Position numbers and translations under genes: made by a program
Shown here: positions 41,802-50,055 of the stretch, in pieces
How positions within the stretch are numbered: position 1 is the stretch's first letter
Layout: each line of letters begins with the position of its first letter
The notes under the pieces: model-generated
What the model saw: the letters and a program-made list of their open reading frames with translations, nothing else
Database searches by the model: none
Told to the model about the DNA's origin: nothing
Assembly: GCA_910587835.1 (NCBI GenBank)
Contig: CAJUNQ010000016.1
Coordinates: forward strand, 1-64,000
From: an uncultured Oscillospiraceae bacterium
GTDB lineage: Bacteria; Bacillota; Clostridia; Oscillospirales; Acutalibacteraceae
DNA length: 64,000 nt
Reading direction: 5' to 3'

Positions 41802-42902
41802 TCACCCTCCCGACCGGACGAAAACAATCGCCGCCGCACTGGCAATACACACTGCGCACAGGCTGGCGAACACCGCCAGAATCATTTTCACCGTGCCCCC
41901 AAAGGCCCCCAGCATGGCCCCTGCCTGGCGAAGCTCCAACAGCTCCGCCACTGTCTGCCCTGCCGCGCACACCGCCGACCACAGAAGGCACTCCACCAAC
42001 GCCGGGGCAAACAGACACACCGCCGCCAGCATACCAAAGGCACCTGCCCCTGACTTCACAATTTGAACGCTGTTCTGAATAGCGGCGGCAGCGTCCCCCA
42101 AAGCGCCGCCCACAATCGGCACCCCCGTGGACAACGCCAGCTTGGCCGCCTTGTTGGCCGCAGCGTCCACCTGGCCGTTCACCGCCGTCTGCACCGACAG
42201 AACGCCGGCATAAATGGTCACCGCTGTCACCAAAGCCCATTTGCCAAAGGCGAACAGCGAGGCCGTCAGCCGGTCCAGCCCTGAGCCCGAAACCGCCGAC
42301 GCCGCGGCCAACGCCAGATAAATCCGCATCAGCGGCAGCAGCAGCCCAGCCGCCAGCACCGGAATGGCCTCCCCGGCCAGCATGGCCAAAAAGCTGTAGC
42401 CGCTGCCCGTGGCCACACTGCCAGAGGCCCCCAGCAGTCCGGCATAAACCGGCGCCGCCGCGCCCAAAAACGCCGCCGCCCCCTCCGACACCCGGGCGCA
42501 GGCAGACAGAAGCCCCAGCACCGGCGGGGCCATCACCAGCCCACAGGCCGCTGCCCCGGCCAGCCGGGCCGTGTCCCCCAGCTCCCCCTCCTCAAAGCAG
42601 CCGCACAGCCGGGCCAGCAGGCAGATAGCCGCCAACGCCGCCAACGCCTTAAGGGGGCTGGCAAGCCCCTCCCGCACCAGCTTCGACAGGGCGTCAAACA
42701 TCCCCCTGCCAGAGATTCCCTCTGTCACCATCCCCTGCCCCGCGCCCAGGCCGTCCAGCAGCTGCTGGGCCTCCCTGTCCAAAGACTCATACAGCGCCCC
42801 CACCCCGGCCCGCTCCGCCAGCTCCTCCGCCGAAGCGGCGGGCTGAGCCAGAAGCAGCAGCCCAAGGGCCAGCAACGCCCCAAGCATTCGCTTCATCCTC
42901 AT
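41802..42902 (-). CDS. spoIIIAE: Stage III sporulation protein AE
   Basis: A 366-residue polytopic membrane protein with a signal-like N-terminus (MLGALLALGLLLLAQPAASA) and about eight membrane helices. The conserved GVPIVGGALGDAAAAIQNSVQIVKSGAG segment is recognisable. It is a membrane component of the SpoIIIA export-like complex. ATG 42902 overlaps the spoIIIAD stop (ATGA), so translation is coupled. The long frame upstream to 43256 is a shadow of spoIIIAD. Confidence 0.93.
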   Translation of the reverse strand: MRMKRMLGALLALGLLLLAQPAASAEELAERAGVGALYESLDREAQQLLDGLGAGQGMVTEGISGRGMFDALSKLVREGLASPLKALAALAAICLLARLCGCFEEGELGDTARLAGAAACGLVMAPPVLGLLSACARVSEGAAAFLGAAAPVYAGLLGASGSVATGSGYSFLAMLAGEAIPVLAAGLLLPLMRIYLALAAASAVSGSGLDRLTASLFAFGKWALVTAVTIYAGVLSVQTAVNGQVDAAANKAAKLALSTGVPIVGGALGDAAAAIQNSVQIVKSGAGAFGMLAAVCLFAPALVECLLWSAVCAAGQTVAELLELRQAGAMLGAFGGTVKMILAVFASLCAVCIASAAAIVFVRSGG

Positions 42903-43297
42903 AGCTTTACGATTTCCCCCAGATATTCCAGCAGCCGGGTCAGCAGGGGTAATGCCGCCGTAAGCACCGCCGCCTTTGCCGCCAGCTCCACCCCATAGGC
43001 CAGGGCGGTCTCTCCCCCGTCCCGGCACAGGTGCGCCGCCAGCTGGCCCAGTATGGTGAGGCCGGCTGCTTTCAGCATCACAGTCAGGCACAGACCGGAA
43101 AGACTGCCGGCAGGAACCAGCCCGGCAAGCTGCTCTACCAGCGGAGCCGCGCTTTTCAGCACAAAAACCAGAATGACCACCGCCGCCGCTGTAGACAGCA
43201 GCAGAGCGTGCTCCTTGCCGCCGCGCTTGAGCGCCGCCCCCAGAACCGCCGCGCACAGGGCGCAGACAGCCACCCCCAGAACCACCCCCGCGCTCAC
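42899..43297 (-). CDS. spoIIIAD: Stage III sporulation protein AD
   Basis: A 132-residue protein with four membrane helices, a paralogue-like relative of SpoIIIAC with the conserved VMLKAAGLTILGQLAAHLCRDGGE region. It starts with GTG overlapping the spoIIIAC stop (GTGA). Confidence 0.92.
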   Translation of the reverse strand: MSAGVVLGVAVCALCAAVLGAALKRGGKEHALLLSTAAAVVILVFVLKSAAPLVEQLAGLVPAGSLSGLCLTVMLKAAGLTILGQLAAHLCRDGGETALAYGVELAAKAAVLTAALPLLTRLLEYLGEIVKL

Positions 43298-43488
43298 AGC
43301 TGAAACACGCTCTTGATGGTCTGAAACAGGGTGTCGATCTCCCGGATGATCATCATCAGCACCACAATCAGTCCGGCCAGGGTGGTCATCATGGCCTGCT
43401 CCTCCCGGCCCGAGCGGATCAGCAGCTGGTTAAGCACCGCCACGATAATGCCGATAGCCGCAATTCGGAAAATGAGATCGACTTCCAC
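43294..43488 (-). CDS. spoIIIAC: Stage III sporulation protein AC
   Basis: A 64-residue protein with two membrane helices (LIFRIAAIGIIVAVLNQLL and MTTLAGLIVVLMMI), typical of SpoIIIAC. It starts at GTG 43488 with GGGAGG eight bases upstream. A 138-bp gap separates it from spoIIIAB. Confidence 0.92.
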   Translation of the reverse strand: MEVDLIFRIAAIGIIVAVLNQLLIRSGREEQAMMTTLAGLIVVLMMIIREIDTLFQTIKSVFQL

Positions 43489-43626
43489 TGCTTTGTCCTC
43501 CCTGTATCTGCCTGATTTTTCTGCACATTCCCCGCTTCCGCGAAGCTGCGCATTCCTGTTTTCTGCATATTATCGTGACTGGGAACGACCGTGCTCCCCA
43601 CCCGCCTGCATTCATATTTTTTATTT
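43489..43626. other. 138-bp gap between spoIIIAB and spoIIIAC
   Basis: A second unusual spacer in the operon. No convincing promoter, terminator or gene was seen; it ends in an A/T-rich tract just after spoIIIAB. Confidence 0.45.
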
Positions 43627-44103
43627 TTATAGAATGAGGATACAGGCGGCGATTCCCGCAAAAGTCCCCAGCGCCAGATAGAGGCGGCGCTTCTGAACCA
43701 TCTCCTCCCTGGCCTCCTTCAAGCTGGACTCCGTCAGGGTCATGTAAAGGGTCAGATGCTCCAGCTGGCCCTGGGTGTCGCTGGCCCCCAGGCCCTGAAC
43801 AAAGCCCTGAAACATCACCCGGTCCTTTGCCCAGGGCAGCAGAGCCCTGCCCGCCTCCGCCAAAGCCGCCACCGGGTCCTCCTCAAAGCGGGGCCGTTTT
43901 ACAGCCGCCTGACTGAACAGGTTCTGCCCCATTGCCAGCAGCTGGCCCAGGGGGTAGGCGGAATAGGCAATTTCCGTGCGGAGAAACTGCATAAAATTCA
44001 GCAGCTCCCGCAGCCTCTCCGTCCGCCGGGCCAAGCCCCTGGCCCGGTCCAGCCCCCACAGCATCCCGCTCACCGCCAGCAGCCCCCCGCCCAGCAGCCT
44101 CAT
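43627..44103 (-). CDS. spoIIIAB: Stage III sporulation protein AB
   Basis: A 158-residue protein resembling type II secretion GspF domains. Terminal membrane helices (LLGGGLLAVSGMLWGL and LYLALGTFAGIAACILIL) flank a helical cytoplasmic domain (LNFMQFLRTEIAYSAYPL, HLTLYMTLTESSLKEAREEM). It probably docks the SpoIIIAA ATPase. ATG 44103 overlaps the spoIIIAA stop (ATGA). Confidence 0.93.
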   Translation of the reverse strand: MRLLGGGLLAVSGMLWGLDRARGLARRTERLRELLNFMQFLRTEIAYSAYPLGQLLAMGQNLFSQAAVKRPRFEEDPVAALAEAGRALLPWAKDRVMFQGFVQGLGASDTQGQLEHLTLYMTLTESSLKEAREEMVQKRRLYLALGTFAGIAACILIL

Positions 44104-45005
44104 CCTACCGCCTCCAGGGAGTAGACCGCGCAAGGGCAGGCCCGTCCGCTGAGGGTGGCCAGGTAGGCAAAGGCCCCTGTCTCCAACAGCTTTCTGCACA
44201 GGGGCCGGCCGGCGGCGTTCTCCCGGCCGGCGTGGACCGTAGCCACCAGCCCCGCCCCGGCATACACCGCCTGACGCACCGCTCCCAGGTCCTCAGGGGC
44301 CAGCTCGTCGCACACCAGCACCTCCGGCGACAGGCTGCGGATGGCCATGTCAAGCCCATAGCCCTTAGGAAAGCCCTTAAGCACATCAGCGCAGGGGCCC
44401 AGCTCAAAGCCAGAGCTCAGCTCCCCCCTGCTGTCCAACACCACCACCCGGCGGCTGGGAGAAAACCGCCCCAAGGACAGGGAGCGGGCAATGTCCCGCA
44501 GCAGGGTGGTTTTGCCGCTGCCGGGCTCCCCGGCAATCAGCAGCCCCCGGGCCGGGTCCAGCCCTGCCTGAAAAAGCCTGTCCCCGCACCGGGGCACGTC
44601 CCGGGGCACCCGAAACACCAGAGAGGAGATGTCCCGCATCCCCTTTACCCTGCCCTTTTCCATCACGGCTGTGCCGCAAAGGCCGACCCGGCCCCCTCCG
44701 GCCAGCTGCACATAGCCCCGACGAATCTCATTCTCGTGGCTGAATACAGAGTGGCCGCAGATATGCAGAAAAATTTCCTGCAGGTCCGCCGGAGCGGCCA
44801 CCGCCAGATTTGCGTCCAGCTCCCGGGATGCCCCCGCGCTCTCCTTCAGATAGACCGCGCCCTCCCGGCCAAACAGAGTCACGGGCTGGCCGCTTTTCAG
44901 GCGGATGTCGGTGGTCTGGCTTTTCAGCGGCGCGGGCAGCGCCAGCAGCCTGTCCCGATAGAGGGGGAGCTGCGCCGCAATATAATCGAAGCCTGGAGTG
45001 TCCAT
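44100..45005 (-). CDS. spoIIIAA: Stage III sporulation protein AA (ATPase)
   Basis: A 301-residue secretion-type ATPase that powers the SpoIIIA complex. Walker A GEPGSGKT is at 159-166 and Walker B LVCDEL at 230-235. The N-terminal domain has DIRLKSGQPVTL and GGRVGLCGTAV. ATG 45005 has AGGAG nine bases upstream. It is first in the operon, behind a sigma-E-like promoter. Confidence 0.95.
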   Translation of the reverse strand: MDTPGFDYIAAQLPLYRDRLLALPAPLKSQTTDIRLKSGQPVTLFGREGAVYLKESAGASRELDANLAVAAPADLQEIFLHICGHSVFSHENEIRRGYVQLAGGGRVGLCGTAVMEKGRVKGMRDISSLVFRVPRDVPRCGDRLFQAGLDPARGLLIAGEPGSGKTTLLRDIARSLSLGRFSPSRRVVVLDSRGELSSGFELGPCADVLKGFPKGYGLDMAIRSLSPEVLVCDELAPEDLGAVRQAVYAGAGLVATVHAGRENAAGRPLCRKLLETGAFAYLATLSGRACPCAVYSLEAVG

Positions 45006-45034
45006 TTTTCTCGTCTCCTTTCGCTGACTACTCC

Positions 45035-45064
45035 ATTGTATGGCCCCTGCCCCCAAAATAGAAC
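45035..45064 (-). promoter_or_regulatory. Candidate sigma-E promoter of spoIIIA
   Basis: The minus-strand -10 CATACAAT is a perfect match to CATACAMT. Fourteen bases upstream GTTCTATT matches six of eight positions of GKMATATT. spoIIIA is a classic sigma-E operon. Confidence 0.65.
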
Positions 45065-45068
45065 AAGC

Positions 45069-45125
45069 CCTGCCCCGGGGCAGGACAGGTCTGTTTTATA
45101 TGCAGATTGCGGTTTATATGCAGAT
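45069..45125. promoter_or_regulatory. Palindrome and 13-bp direct repeats upstream of spoIIIA
   Basis: A perfect palindrome CCTGCCCCGGGGCAGG (45069-45084) is followed by two copies of TTTATATGCAGAT (45095-45107 and 45113-45125) with an 18-bp period. They lie just upstream of the spoIIIA -35 and about 70 bases from the divergent esterase promoter, a fitting place for regulator binding. Confidence 0.4.
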
Positions 45126-45194
45126 AATTCTCAACGTCCCAGGACTGTCCTCCCTTTCTCCTACCAAAAAATGATTCTACCGGGTAAATAACCC

Positions 45195-45223
45195 TTGCAT
45201 CGTCAACTATTTTGTTGTATAAT
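45195..45223 (+). promoter_or_regulatory. Sigma-A promoter of the carboxylesterase gene
   Basis: TTGCAT, a 17-base spacer and TATAAT, about 35 bases upstream of the start codon. Confidence 0.72.
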
Positions 45224-45258
45224 ATACCCAGAAAATTTCAGAAAGGATGACCTTTATT

Positions 45259-46827
45259 ATGGCAAAGCAGTTCCTGTGTTCTACCACCGCCCCCATTGTC
45301 GAGACCAAGGCAGGCAAGCTCCGGGGCTTTCAGGTGGACGGTACCTACACTTTCCACGGCATCAAGTACGCAGACGCCAAACGCTTTCAGGCTCCCCAGC
45401 CCCCCCAGCCCTGGCAGGGGGTAAAGGACGCCGTCTCCTACGGCTATGTCTCTCCCATGCTGGACCCGGAGACCGCCGCGGGCGAGATTATGGTGCCCCA
45501 CCGCTACTGGCCCAAGGATGAAAACTGTCAGTACCTGAACATATGGAGCCCCTCTCTGGACCCTGCCGCGAAAAAGCCGGTTATGGTGTGGCTCCACGGC
45601 GGCGGCTTTTCCGCCGGGTCTTCCATCGAGCAGGTGGCCTACGACGGCGAGAACCTCTCCCGGTTTGGCGACGTGGTGGTGGTCACTCTCAACCACCGGC
45701 TGAACATCCTGGGCTATCTGGACCTGTCCCCCTATGGCGAGAAGTACAAGAACTCTGCCAACGCCGGCAACGCCGACCTGGTGGCTGCTCTGGAATGGGT
45801 GCGGGACAATATTGCGGGCTTTGGCGGCGACCCGGACAATGTGACCATCTTCGGCCAGTCCGGCGGCGGCGCAAAGGTCTTTAACCTGATGCAGATTCCC
45901 GCCGCAGACGGCCTGTTCCACAAGGGCATCATCATGAGCGGCGTGTTCGACGGCCTGCTGGGCCCTGCCCCGGACAAGGACAGCCGCCCCCTGATTGAGG
46001 CCATGCTGGCCCATCTGGGCCTCACCGCCAGCCAGGTGGAGGAGCTGGAAACCATCCCCTACGAGAAGCTGGCCGAGGCCTATAAGGCCGTGGCTCCCGA
46101 GATTGCCAAGCAGGGCCACTATGTGGGCAACGGCCCCCTGGAGAATGAATTCTATGTGGGCGACCCCCGTGTGGTGGGCTTTACCGACCATGCCAAAACC
46201 ATCCCGGTCATCATTGGCAGCGTCTTCGGCGAGTTCGCCTTCCGGCCGGGCATTCCCCACAAGCGCGACCTGACCGAGGAGCAGCGCATGGCCCTGCTGC
46301 ATAAGCGCCTGAAGGGCGACGCGGACCATGTGGCCCAGCTGTTCAAGGCCTGCTACCCAGAGAAGGACCTGACCGATGTGCTCAGCCTGGACGCCATGTG
46401 CCGGGAGGCCAGCAAGGACTTTGCCCGGAAGAAGGCGGCCCATCCCCAGTCCCCCACCTACTGCTATCTGTTCAACCTGGATATGCCCCTGGACGACGGC
46501 CACCCGGCCTGGCACTGCGCAGACATCCCCTTCTTCTTCCACAACACCGACAAGGTCTTTATCTGCAATGTGCCCGGGGTGTCTGACAAGCTGGAGGAGC
46601 AGATGGCCTGGAGCTTTGTGAACTTCGCCCGCTGCGGCAACCCCGACTGCCCGCCCCTGCCCCACTGGGAGCCCTGCCGCCCGGACGACGTAGCCACCAT
46701 GATCTTTGACCAGAACTGCGCCCTGCGCCATAATCATGACGACGAGCTCTACAAGGCCTATCTGCCTGTGGCCCCCAACCCCTTTGCCCCGCCCGAGGAC
46801 GGCGAGGAAGCGGTATTCCTCCACTAA
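45259..46827 (+). CDS. Type B carboxylesterase
   Basis: A 522-residue alpha/beta hydrolase of the carboxylesterase/cholinesterase family. The oxyanion-hole motif is HGGGFSAGSS (from 113). The nucleophile Ser201 is in FGQSGGGAKV. A catalytic His lies in WHCADIPFFFHN. There is no signal peptide, so it probably acts inside the cell on small esters. The true substrate is unknown. ATG 45259 is preferred to ATG 45247, which sits on the AAAGGA ribosome site. Monocistronic, ending at a strong terminator. Confidence 0.9.
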   Translation: MAKQFLCSTTAPIVETKAGKLRGFQVDGTYTFHGIKYADAKRFQAPQPPQPWQGVKDAVSYGYVSPMLDPETAAGEIMVPHRYWPKDENCQYLNIWSPSLDPAAKKPVMVWLHGGGFSAGSSIEQVAYDGENLSRFGDVVVVTLNHRLNILGYLDLSPYGEKYKNSANAGNADLVAALEWVRDNIAGFGGDPDNVTIFGQSGGGAKVFNLMQIPAADGLFHKGIIMSGVFDGLLGPAPDKDSRPLIEAMLAHLGLTASQVEELETIPYEKLAEAYKAVAPEIAKQGHYVGNGPLENEFYVGDPRVVGFTDHAKTIPVIIGSVFGEFAFRPGIPHKRDLTEEQRMALLHKRLKGDADHVAQLFKACYPEKDLTDVLSLDAMCREASKDFARKKAAHPQSPTYCYLFNLDMPLDDGHPAWHCADIPFFFHNTDKVFICNVPGVSDKLEEQMAWSFVNFARCGNPDCPPLPHWEPCRPDDVATMIFDQNCALRHNHDDELYKAYLPVAPNPFAPPEDGEEAVFLH

Positions 46828-46955
46828 GCATCCCGTCCCGGCCTTTCCATGTGACATTTTCTGCCCCAACAGACGCAAGAAGATGCCCTGAAGCCCAAAG
46901 GCTTTCTGTGCTTTGCAAAGACGCCGGACTTCTCCAAGGGAATCCGTCATACATA

Positions 46956-46998
46956 AAAAGAGACTGCCCGCCGGCCTGTGCCGGAGAGCAGTCCCTTT
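46956..46998. terminator. Bidirectional terminator between the esterase and TraX-like genes
   Basis: A stem with GACTGC/GCAGTC and CCGGC/GCCGG segments, with AAAAAG on the left and CTTTTTTG on the right. Confidence 0.8.
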
Positions 46999-47026
46999 TT
47001 TGTATGATTGAGGTTTTCTGACTGAT

Positions 47027-47677
47027 TCAAATCACCTTTTGCAGCAGGTACAGCCCATAAATAGCCAGGGTATGGACCGGGTAAAAGGCATAGCAGAAAT
47101 ACCGGGGCAGCCGCTGGCCCTTCTGCCCATTGTAGAAGAACAGAGGAACCGCCGCCCCGATGGCCCAGACCTGAAACCAGCTGGCGCTGTAGAGACAGTG
47201 AATCACAGTCAGCGCCGCCAGCGAGGCCATAGCCGCCCAACGCTTCTCCCGGAATATGTAAAAGGCCATTGCCAGCAGAATGCCATAGCCCCCGTACATA
47301 AAGCCCAAAGCCTCGGCCGCTGCTACCGCGGCAGCGGCCCCCGCATACCACAGCCTCCCCCGCTCCACGCACCACAAAGCGAAAAAGGCCAGCAGCAGCG
47401 CAAACATGATATTGCTCCAAGGGGGAATGCGCCAGAGCGCGTGCCGGGCAAACAGCTGATAAGGAACCTCGGAGACCACCGCGAACGCCGCCAGCCGCAG
47501 CACATATTTTTTCCGCTGAGAGGTATGGACAAAGCCCTCTGCCAGCATAAAGGCAAAAATAGGAAAGGACAAGCGGCCAATCATCCGCATCCAGTCCGCA
47601 GAGGGAAACAGCTCGTAGCCCAGATGGTCCACAAGCATGGTCACCACGGCAATACATTGCAGCACAGCGGAAGTCAT
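47027..47677 (-). CDS. TraX family membrane protein
   Basis: A 216-residue polytopic membrane protein of the TraX/DUF family. The N-terminal signature is AVVTMLVDHLGYELFPSADWMRMIGRLSFPIFAFML. Conserved FREKRW and FYNGQKG loops and about seven helices follow. TraX acetylates F-pilin in conjugative plasmids, but chromosomal homologues in Firmicutes are of unknown role, and no conjugation genes are nearby. ATG 47677 is better spaced from AGGAG than ATG 47683. Confidence 0.85.
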   Translation of the reverse strand: MTSAVLQCIAVVTMLVDHLGYELFPSADWMRMIGRLSFPIFAFMLAEGFVHTSQRKKYVLRLAAFAVVSEVPYQLFARHALWRIPPWSNIMFALLLAFFALWCVERGRLWYAGAAAAVAAAEALGFMYGGYGILLAMAFYIFREKRWAAMASLAALTVIHCLYSASWFQVWAIGAAVPLFFYNGQKGQRLPRYFCYAFYPVHTLAIYGLYLLQKVI

Positions 47678-47715
47678 AGGCATTTCTCCTTTGGTCCGTT
47701 TTCTTTCCGCTGTTT

Positions 47716-47745
47716 ATTATAATCTCCGGCTCCCCCCCTTGTCAA
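47716..47745 (-). promoter_or_regulatory. Promoter of the TraX-like gene
   Basis: Minus-strand TTGACA, an 18-base spacer and TATAAT. Its -35 overlaps the -35 of the divergent nth promoter (shared TTGTCAA). Confidence 0.72.
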
Positions 47746-47767
47746 CCTGCACATTCTGTTGTAAAAT
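47739..47767 (+). promoter_or_regulatory. Promoter of nth
   Basis: TTGTCA, a 17-base spacer and TAAAAT. The -35 shares five of its bases with the divergent TraX-gene -35, so the two promoters cannot be occupied at once. Confidence 0.68.
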
Positions 47768-47808
47768 GTAGAAATAACAGAAGCCTAACGGGAAGGATGA
47801 TCAAACCC

Positions 47809-48441
47809 ATGGATAAACAAGAATTGGCCCTGCTGGCCGTAGACGCCCTGAAAAAGGAATACCCCGACGCCCTGTGCTCCCTGGAATATACCGACCCCCT
47901 GCAGCTGCTCATTGCCACCCGGCTGGCCGCCCAGTGCACCGACGCCCGGGTGAACCAGGTGACCCCGGCCTTGTTCGATCGTTTCCCCACCCTAGAGGCC
48001 TTTTGCCAGGGCACAGAGGAGGAGGTTGGGGAGCTGATCCACTCCTGCGGGTTCTTCCGGGCCAAGGCCAGGGACATTCTGGGGGCCTGCCGGAGAATCC
48101 GGGACCAGTTCGGGGGCCAGGTGCCGGACAATATGGAGGACCTGCTGAGCCTGCCCGGAGTGGGCCGCAAAACCGCCAACCTGCTGCTGGGCGACGTGTT
48201 CCACAAGCCCGCCGTGGTAACAGACACCCACTGCATCCGCATCTCCGGGCGGCTGGGGCTGACTGCCAGCAAGGCCCCCGAAAAGGTTGAAAAGGACCTG
48301 CGGGCCCTGCTCCCGCCAGAGGAGTCCAACGACTTCTGCCACCGGCTGGTGCTCCACGGACGGGCGGTGTGCATTGCCCGCAAGGCCCGCTGCGAGAGTT
48401 GCCGCATGGCGGCATTCTGCGAAAAAAACGGCGTGGCATAA
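47809..48441 (+). CDS. nth: Endonuclease III
   Basis: A 210-residue DNA glycosylase/AP lyase for oxidised pyrimidines. The helix-hairpin-helix is LPGVGRKTANLLL with catalytic Lys121; the catalytic Asp139 is in VTDTHCIRISGRLGL. The [4Fe-4S] cluster ligands C188, C195, C198 and C204 have the canonical 6-2-5 spacing. ATG 47809 is better spaced from GGAAGGA than ATG 47797. Confidence 0.96.
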   Translation: MDKQELALLAVDALKKEYPDALCSLEYTDPLQLLIATRLAAQCTDARVNQVTPALFDRFPTLEAFCQGTEEEVGELIHSCGFFRAKARDILGACRRIRDQFGGQVPDNMEDLLSLPGVGRKTANLLLGDVFHKPAVVTDTHCIRISGRLGLTASKAPEKVEKDLRALLPPEESNDFCHRLVLHGRAVCIARKARCESCRMAAFCEKNGVA

Positions 48442-48516
48442 CCCCCAACCCGAAAAAACAGCCGCGCCACGCAGCAGTTTACCACACTGATATGCCAATA
48501 AAATCACCGCGCGCTG

Positions 48517-48545
48517 TTGACAAATTCTCAAATAGACTGCATAAT
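48517..48545 (+). promoter_or_regulatory. Sigma-A promoter of the MalY/PatB gene
   Basis: TTGACA, a 17-base spacer and CATAAT, about 80 bases before the start codon. Confidence 0.68.
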
Positions 48546-48626
48546 AGTTTTGTCCAATTCGACGCCATGCCCCAAGAAACGGCAGGCGCCGGTAAAAGCG
48601 GAAAAAATGCAAAGGAGAGGGTAAGC

Positions 48627-49796
48627 ATGAAGTATGATTTTGAAACCCTGGTGGACCGTTCTCAGCATGGAAGCGGCAAATGGAACGGTATGCGGGAGAA
48701 AAAGCCCGACCTGTCACAGGGAATCGTCCCCTTCTCTGTGGCGGACATGGAGTTCAAAAACCCGCCGGAGATTGCCCAGGGGCTGAAGCAGTACATGGAC
48801 ACCCATATTCTGGGCTACACCAGCCCCACCCAGGAGTATCTGGACACAGTGTGCGCCTGGATGGAGAAACGCCACCACTGGCATATTGAGCCCGAGTGGA
48901 TTGTAGGCACCCACGGGGTGGTAGAGGCCCTGCTGTTCTCTGTCAAGGCCTTCTGCCAGCCCGGGGACGGGGTCATTGTGTTCACCCCGGTCTACTACCC
49001 CTTCTACATGGCCATTGAGAACCATAACTGTGAAATCGTCCGCTGCCCCCTGGTCTACGAAAACACCGCCTACTCCATTGACTTTGACCTGCTGGAAAAG
49101 CTGGCTGCGGATGAGAACAACAAAATGCTCATTCTGTGCAGCCCCCACAACCCGGTGGGCCGGGTGTGGACCCCGGAGGAGCTCGCCCGCATCTGCGATA
49201 TCTGCCGGACCCACGGGGTGCGCATTCTCAGCGACGAAATTCATTTTGACATTATTATGCCCGGGTTCGAGCACACGGTCATCCACAACGCCGCCCGGTC
49301 CGAGGACCATATCATTGTCTGCACCGCCCCCAGCAAAACCTTCAACCTGGCCGCCATGCAGACCTCCAACATTATCATCCCCGACGAGAAGGACCGGGAA
49401 CGCTTCCGGGCTGTGGCCGGCCACGGCGGGCCCTCCGCCCTGGGGCTTGAGGCCTGCCGCATTGCCTACACCCAGTGCGAGGGCTGGATGGAGGAGATGA
49501 TTGAGGCCGTGGACGCCAACCGGAAGCTGGCGGTGGACTTTATCCAGGAAAAGCTCCCGGAGATCAAGCCCATCCAGCTCCAGGGCACCTATCTGCTGTG
49601 GCTGGACTGCACGGCCCTGGGCAAGTCCAAGGAGGAGCTGGAAGAGCTGATGGTCCAAAAGGCCGAGCTGTTTTTGGATGAGGGCTATATGTTCGGCGAC
49701 GAGGGCATTGGCTTTGAGCGCGTGAACCTGGCCGTGCCCCAGTGGGTGCTGCAAGCTGCTCTGGAGCGTTTGGAAAAGGCGGTGCGCGGCTGCTGA
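48627..49796 (+). CDS. MalY/PatB-family PLP-dependent aminotransferase (likely C-S beta-lyase)
   Basis: A 389-residue fold type I PLP enzyme. It starts MKYDFETLVDRSQHGSGKWN, the family N-terminus. PLP-binding residues include Lys237 (APSKTFNLAAMQ), Asp203 (LSDEIHFDI) and SPHNPVGRVW. Members cleave cystathionine or cysteine conjugates, releasing a thiol; some also have a regulatory role. ATG 48627 has AAAGGAGAGG upstream. The open frame further upstream overlaps nth and is not coding. Confidence 0.93.
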   Translation: MKYDFETLVDRSQHGSGKWNGMREKKPDLSQGIVPFSVADMEFKNPPEIAQGLKQYMDTHILGYTSPTQEYLDTVCAWMEKRHHWHIEPEWIVGTHGVVEALLFSVKAFCQPGDGVIVFTPVYYPFYMAIENHNCEIVRCPLVYENTAYSIDFDLLEKLAADENNKMLILCSPHNPVGRVWTPEELARICDICRTHGVRILSDEIHFDIIMPGFEHTVIHNAARSEDHIIVCTAPSKTFNLAAMQTSNIIIPDEKDRERFRAVAGHGGPSALGLEACRIAYTQCEGWMEEMIEAVDANRKLAVDFIQEKLPEIKPIQLQGTYLLWLDCTALGKSKEELEELMVQKAELFLDEGYMFGDEGIGFERVNLAVPQWVLQAALERLEKAVRGC

Positions 49797-49909
49797 TTTT
49801 GTGACGGGGGTGATCCGCTCAACGTGGTCGCCATTTTCTTTGAAAATGGCGAGAAGGGCGTAATTATTTTTTGGCCTGCGGCGCTAAGGGCAAGGTCGCC
49901 TCCGGCGGC
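49797..49909. other. Intergenic region with a GCCATTTTC hairpin
   Basis: Contains GCCATTTTC-TTT-GAAAATGGC, followed after a gap by TAATTATTTTTTGG; it may be a weak terminator for the lyase gene. No gene seen. Confidence 0.4.
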
Positions 49910-49979
49910 CAGGGCGTTGCCCTGGACCCACCAGAGGCTTTGCCTCTGGACTCCACCAGGGGCCTAACGCCCCTGGACC
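49910..49979. repeat. Three consecutive CAGRGGC-type hairpins
   Basis: CAGGGC-GTT-GCCCTG (49910-49924), CAGAGGC-TTT-GCCTCTG (49932-49948) and CAGGGGC-CTAAC-GCCCCTG (49957-49975). Each is followed by GGAC and a short C/A spacer. The regular build suggests a dispersed palindromic repeat family. Confidence 0.65.
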
Positions 49980-50013
49980 GCGTATTTTTGCTCTATCATC
50001 ACTCTTATAATTA

Positions 50014-50044
50014 AGGGGACAGCCTCAAAGCCTGTCCCCTTTTC
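50014..50044. terminator. Terminator between the convergent lyase and RNase H genes
   Basis: Stem AGGGGACAG/CTGTCCCCT with a nine-base loop and a T-run on the plus strand. Confidence 0.75.
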
Positions 50045-50055
50045 TTTATTATACG

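Noticed and set aside
47027..47677. Part of a conjugative element because of TraX similarity
   Set aside because: No relaxase, coupling protein, mating-pore, integrase or attachment sites lie nearby; chromosomal TraX-like proteins are common in Firmicutes.
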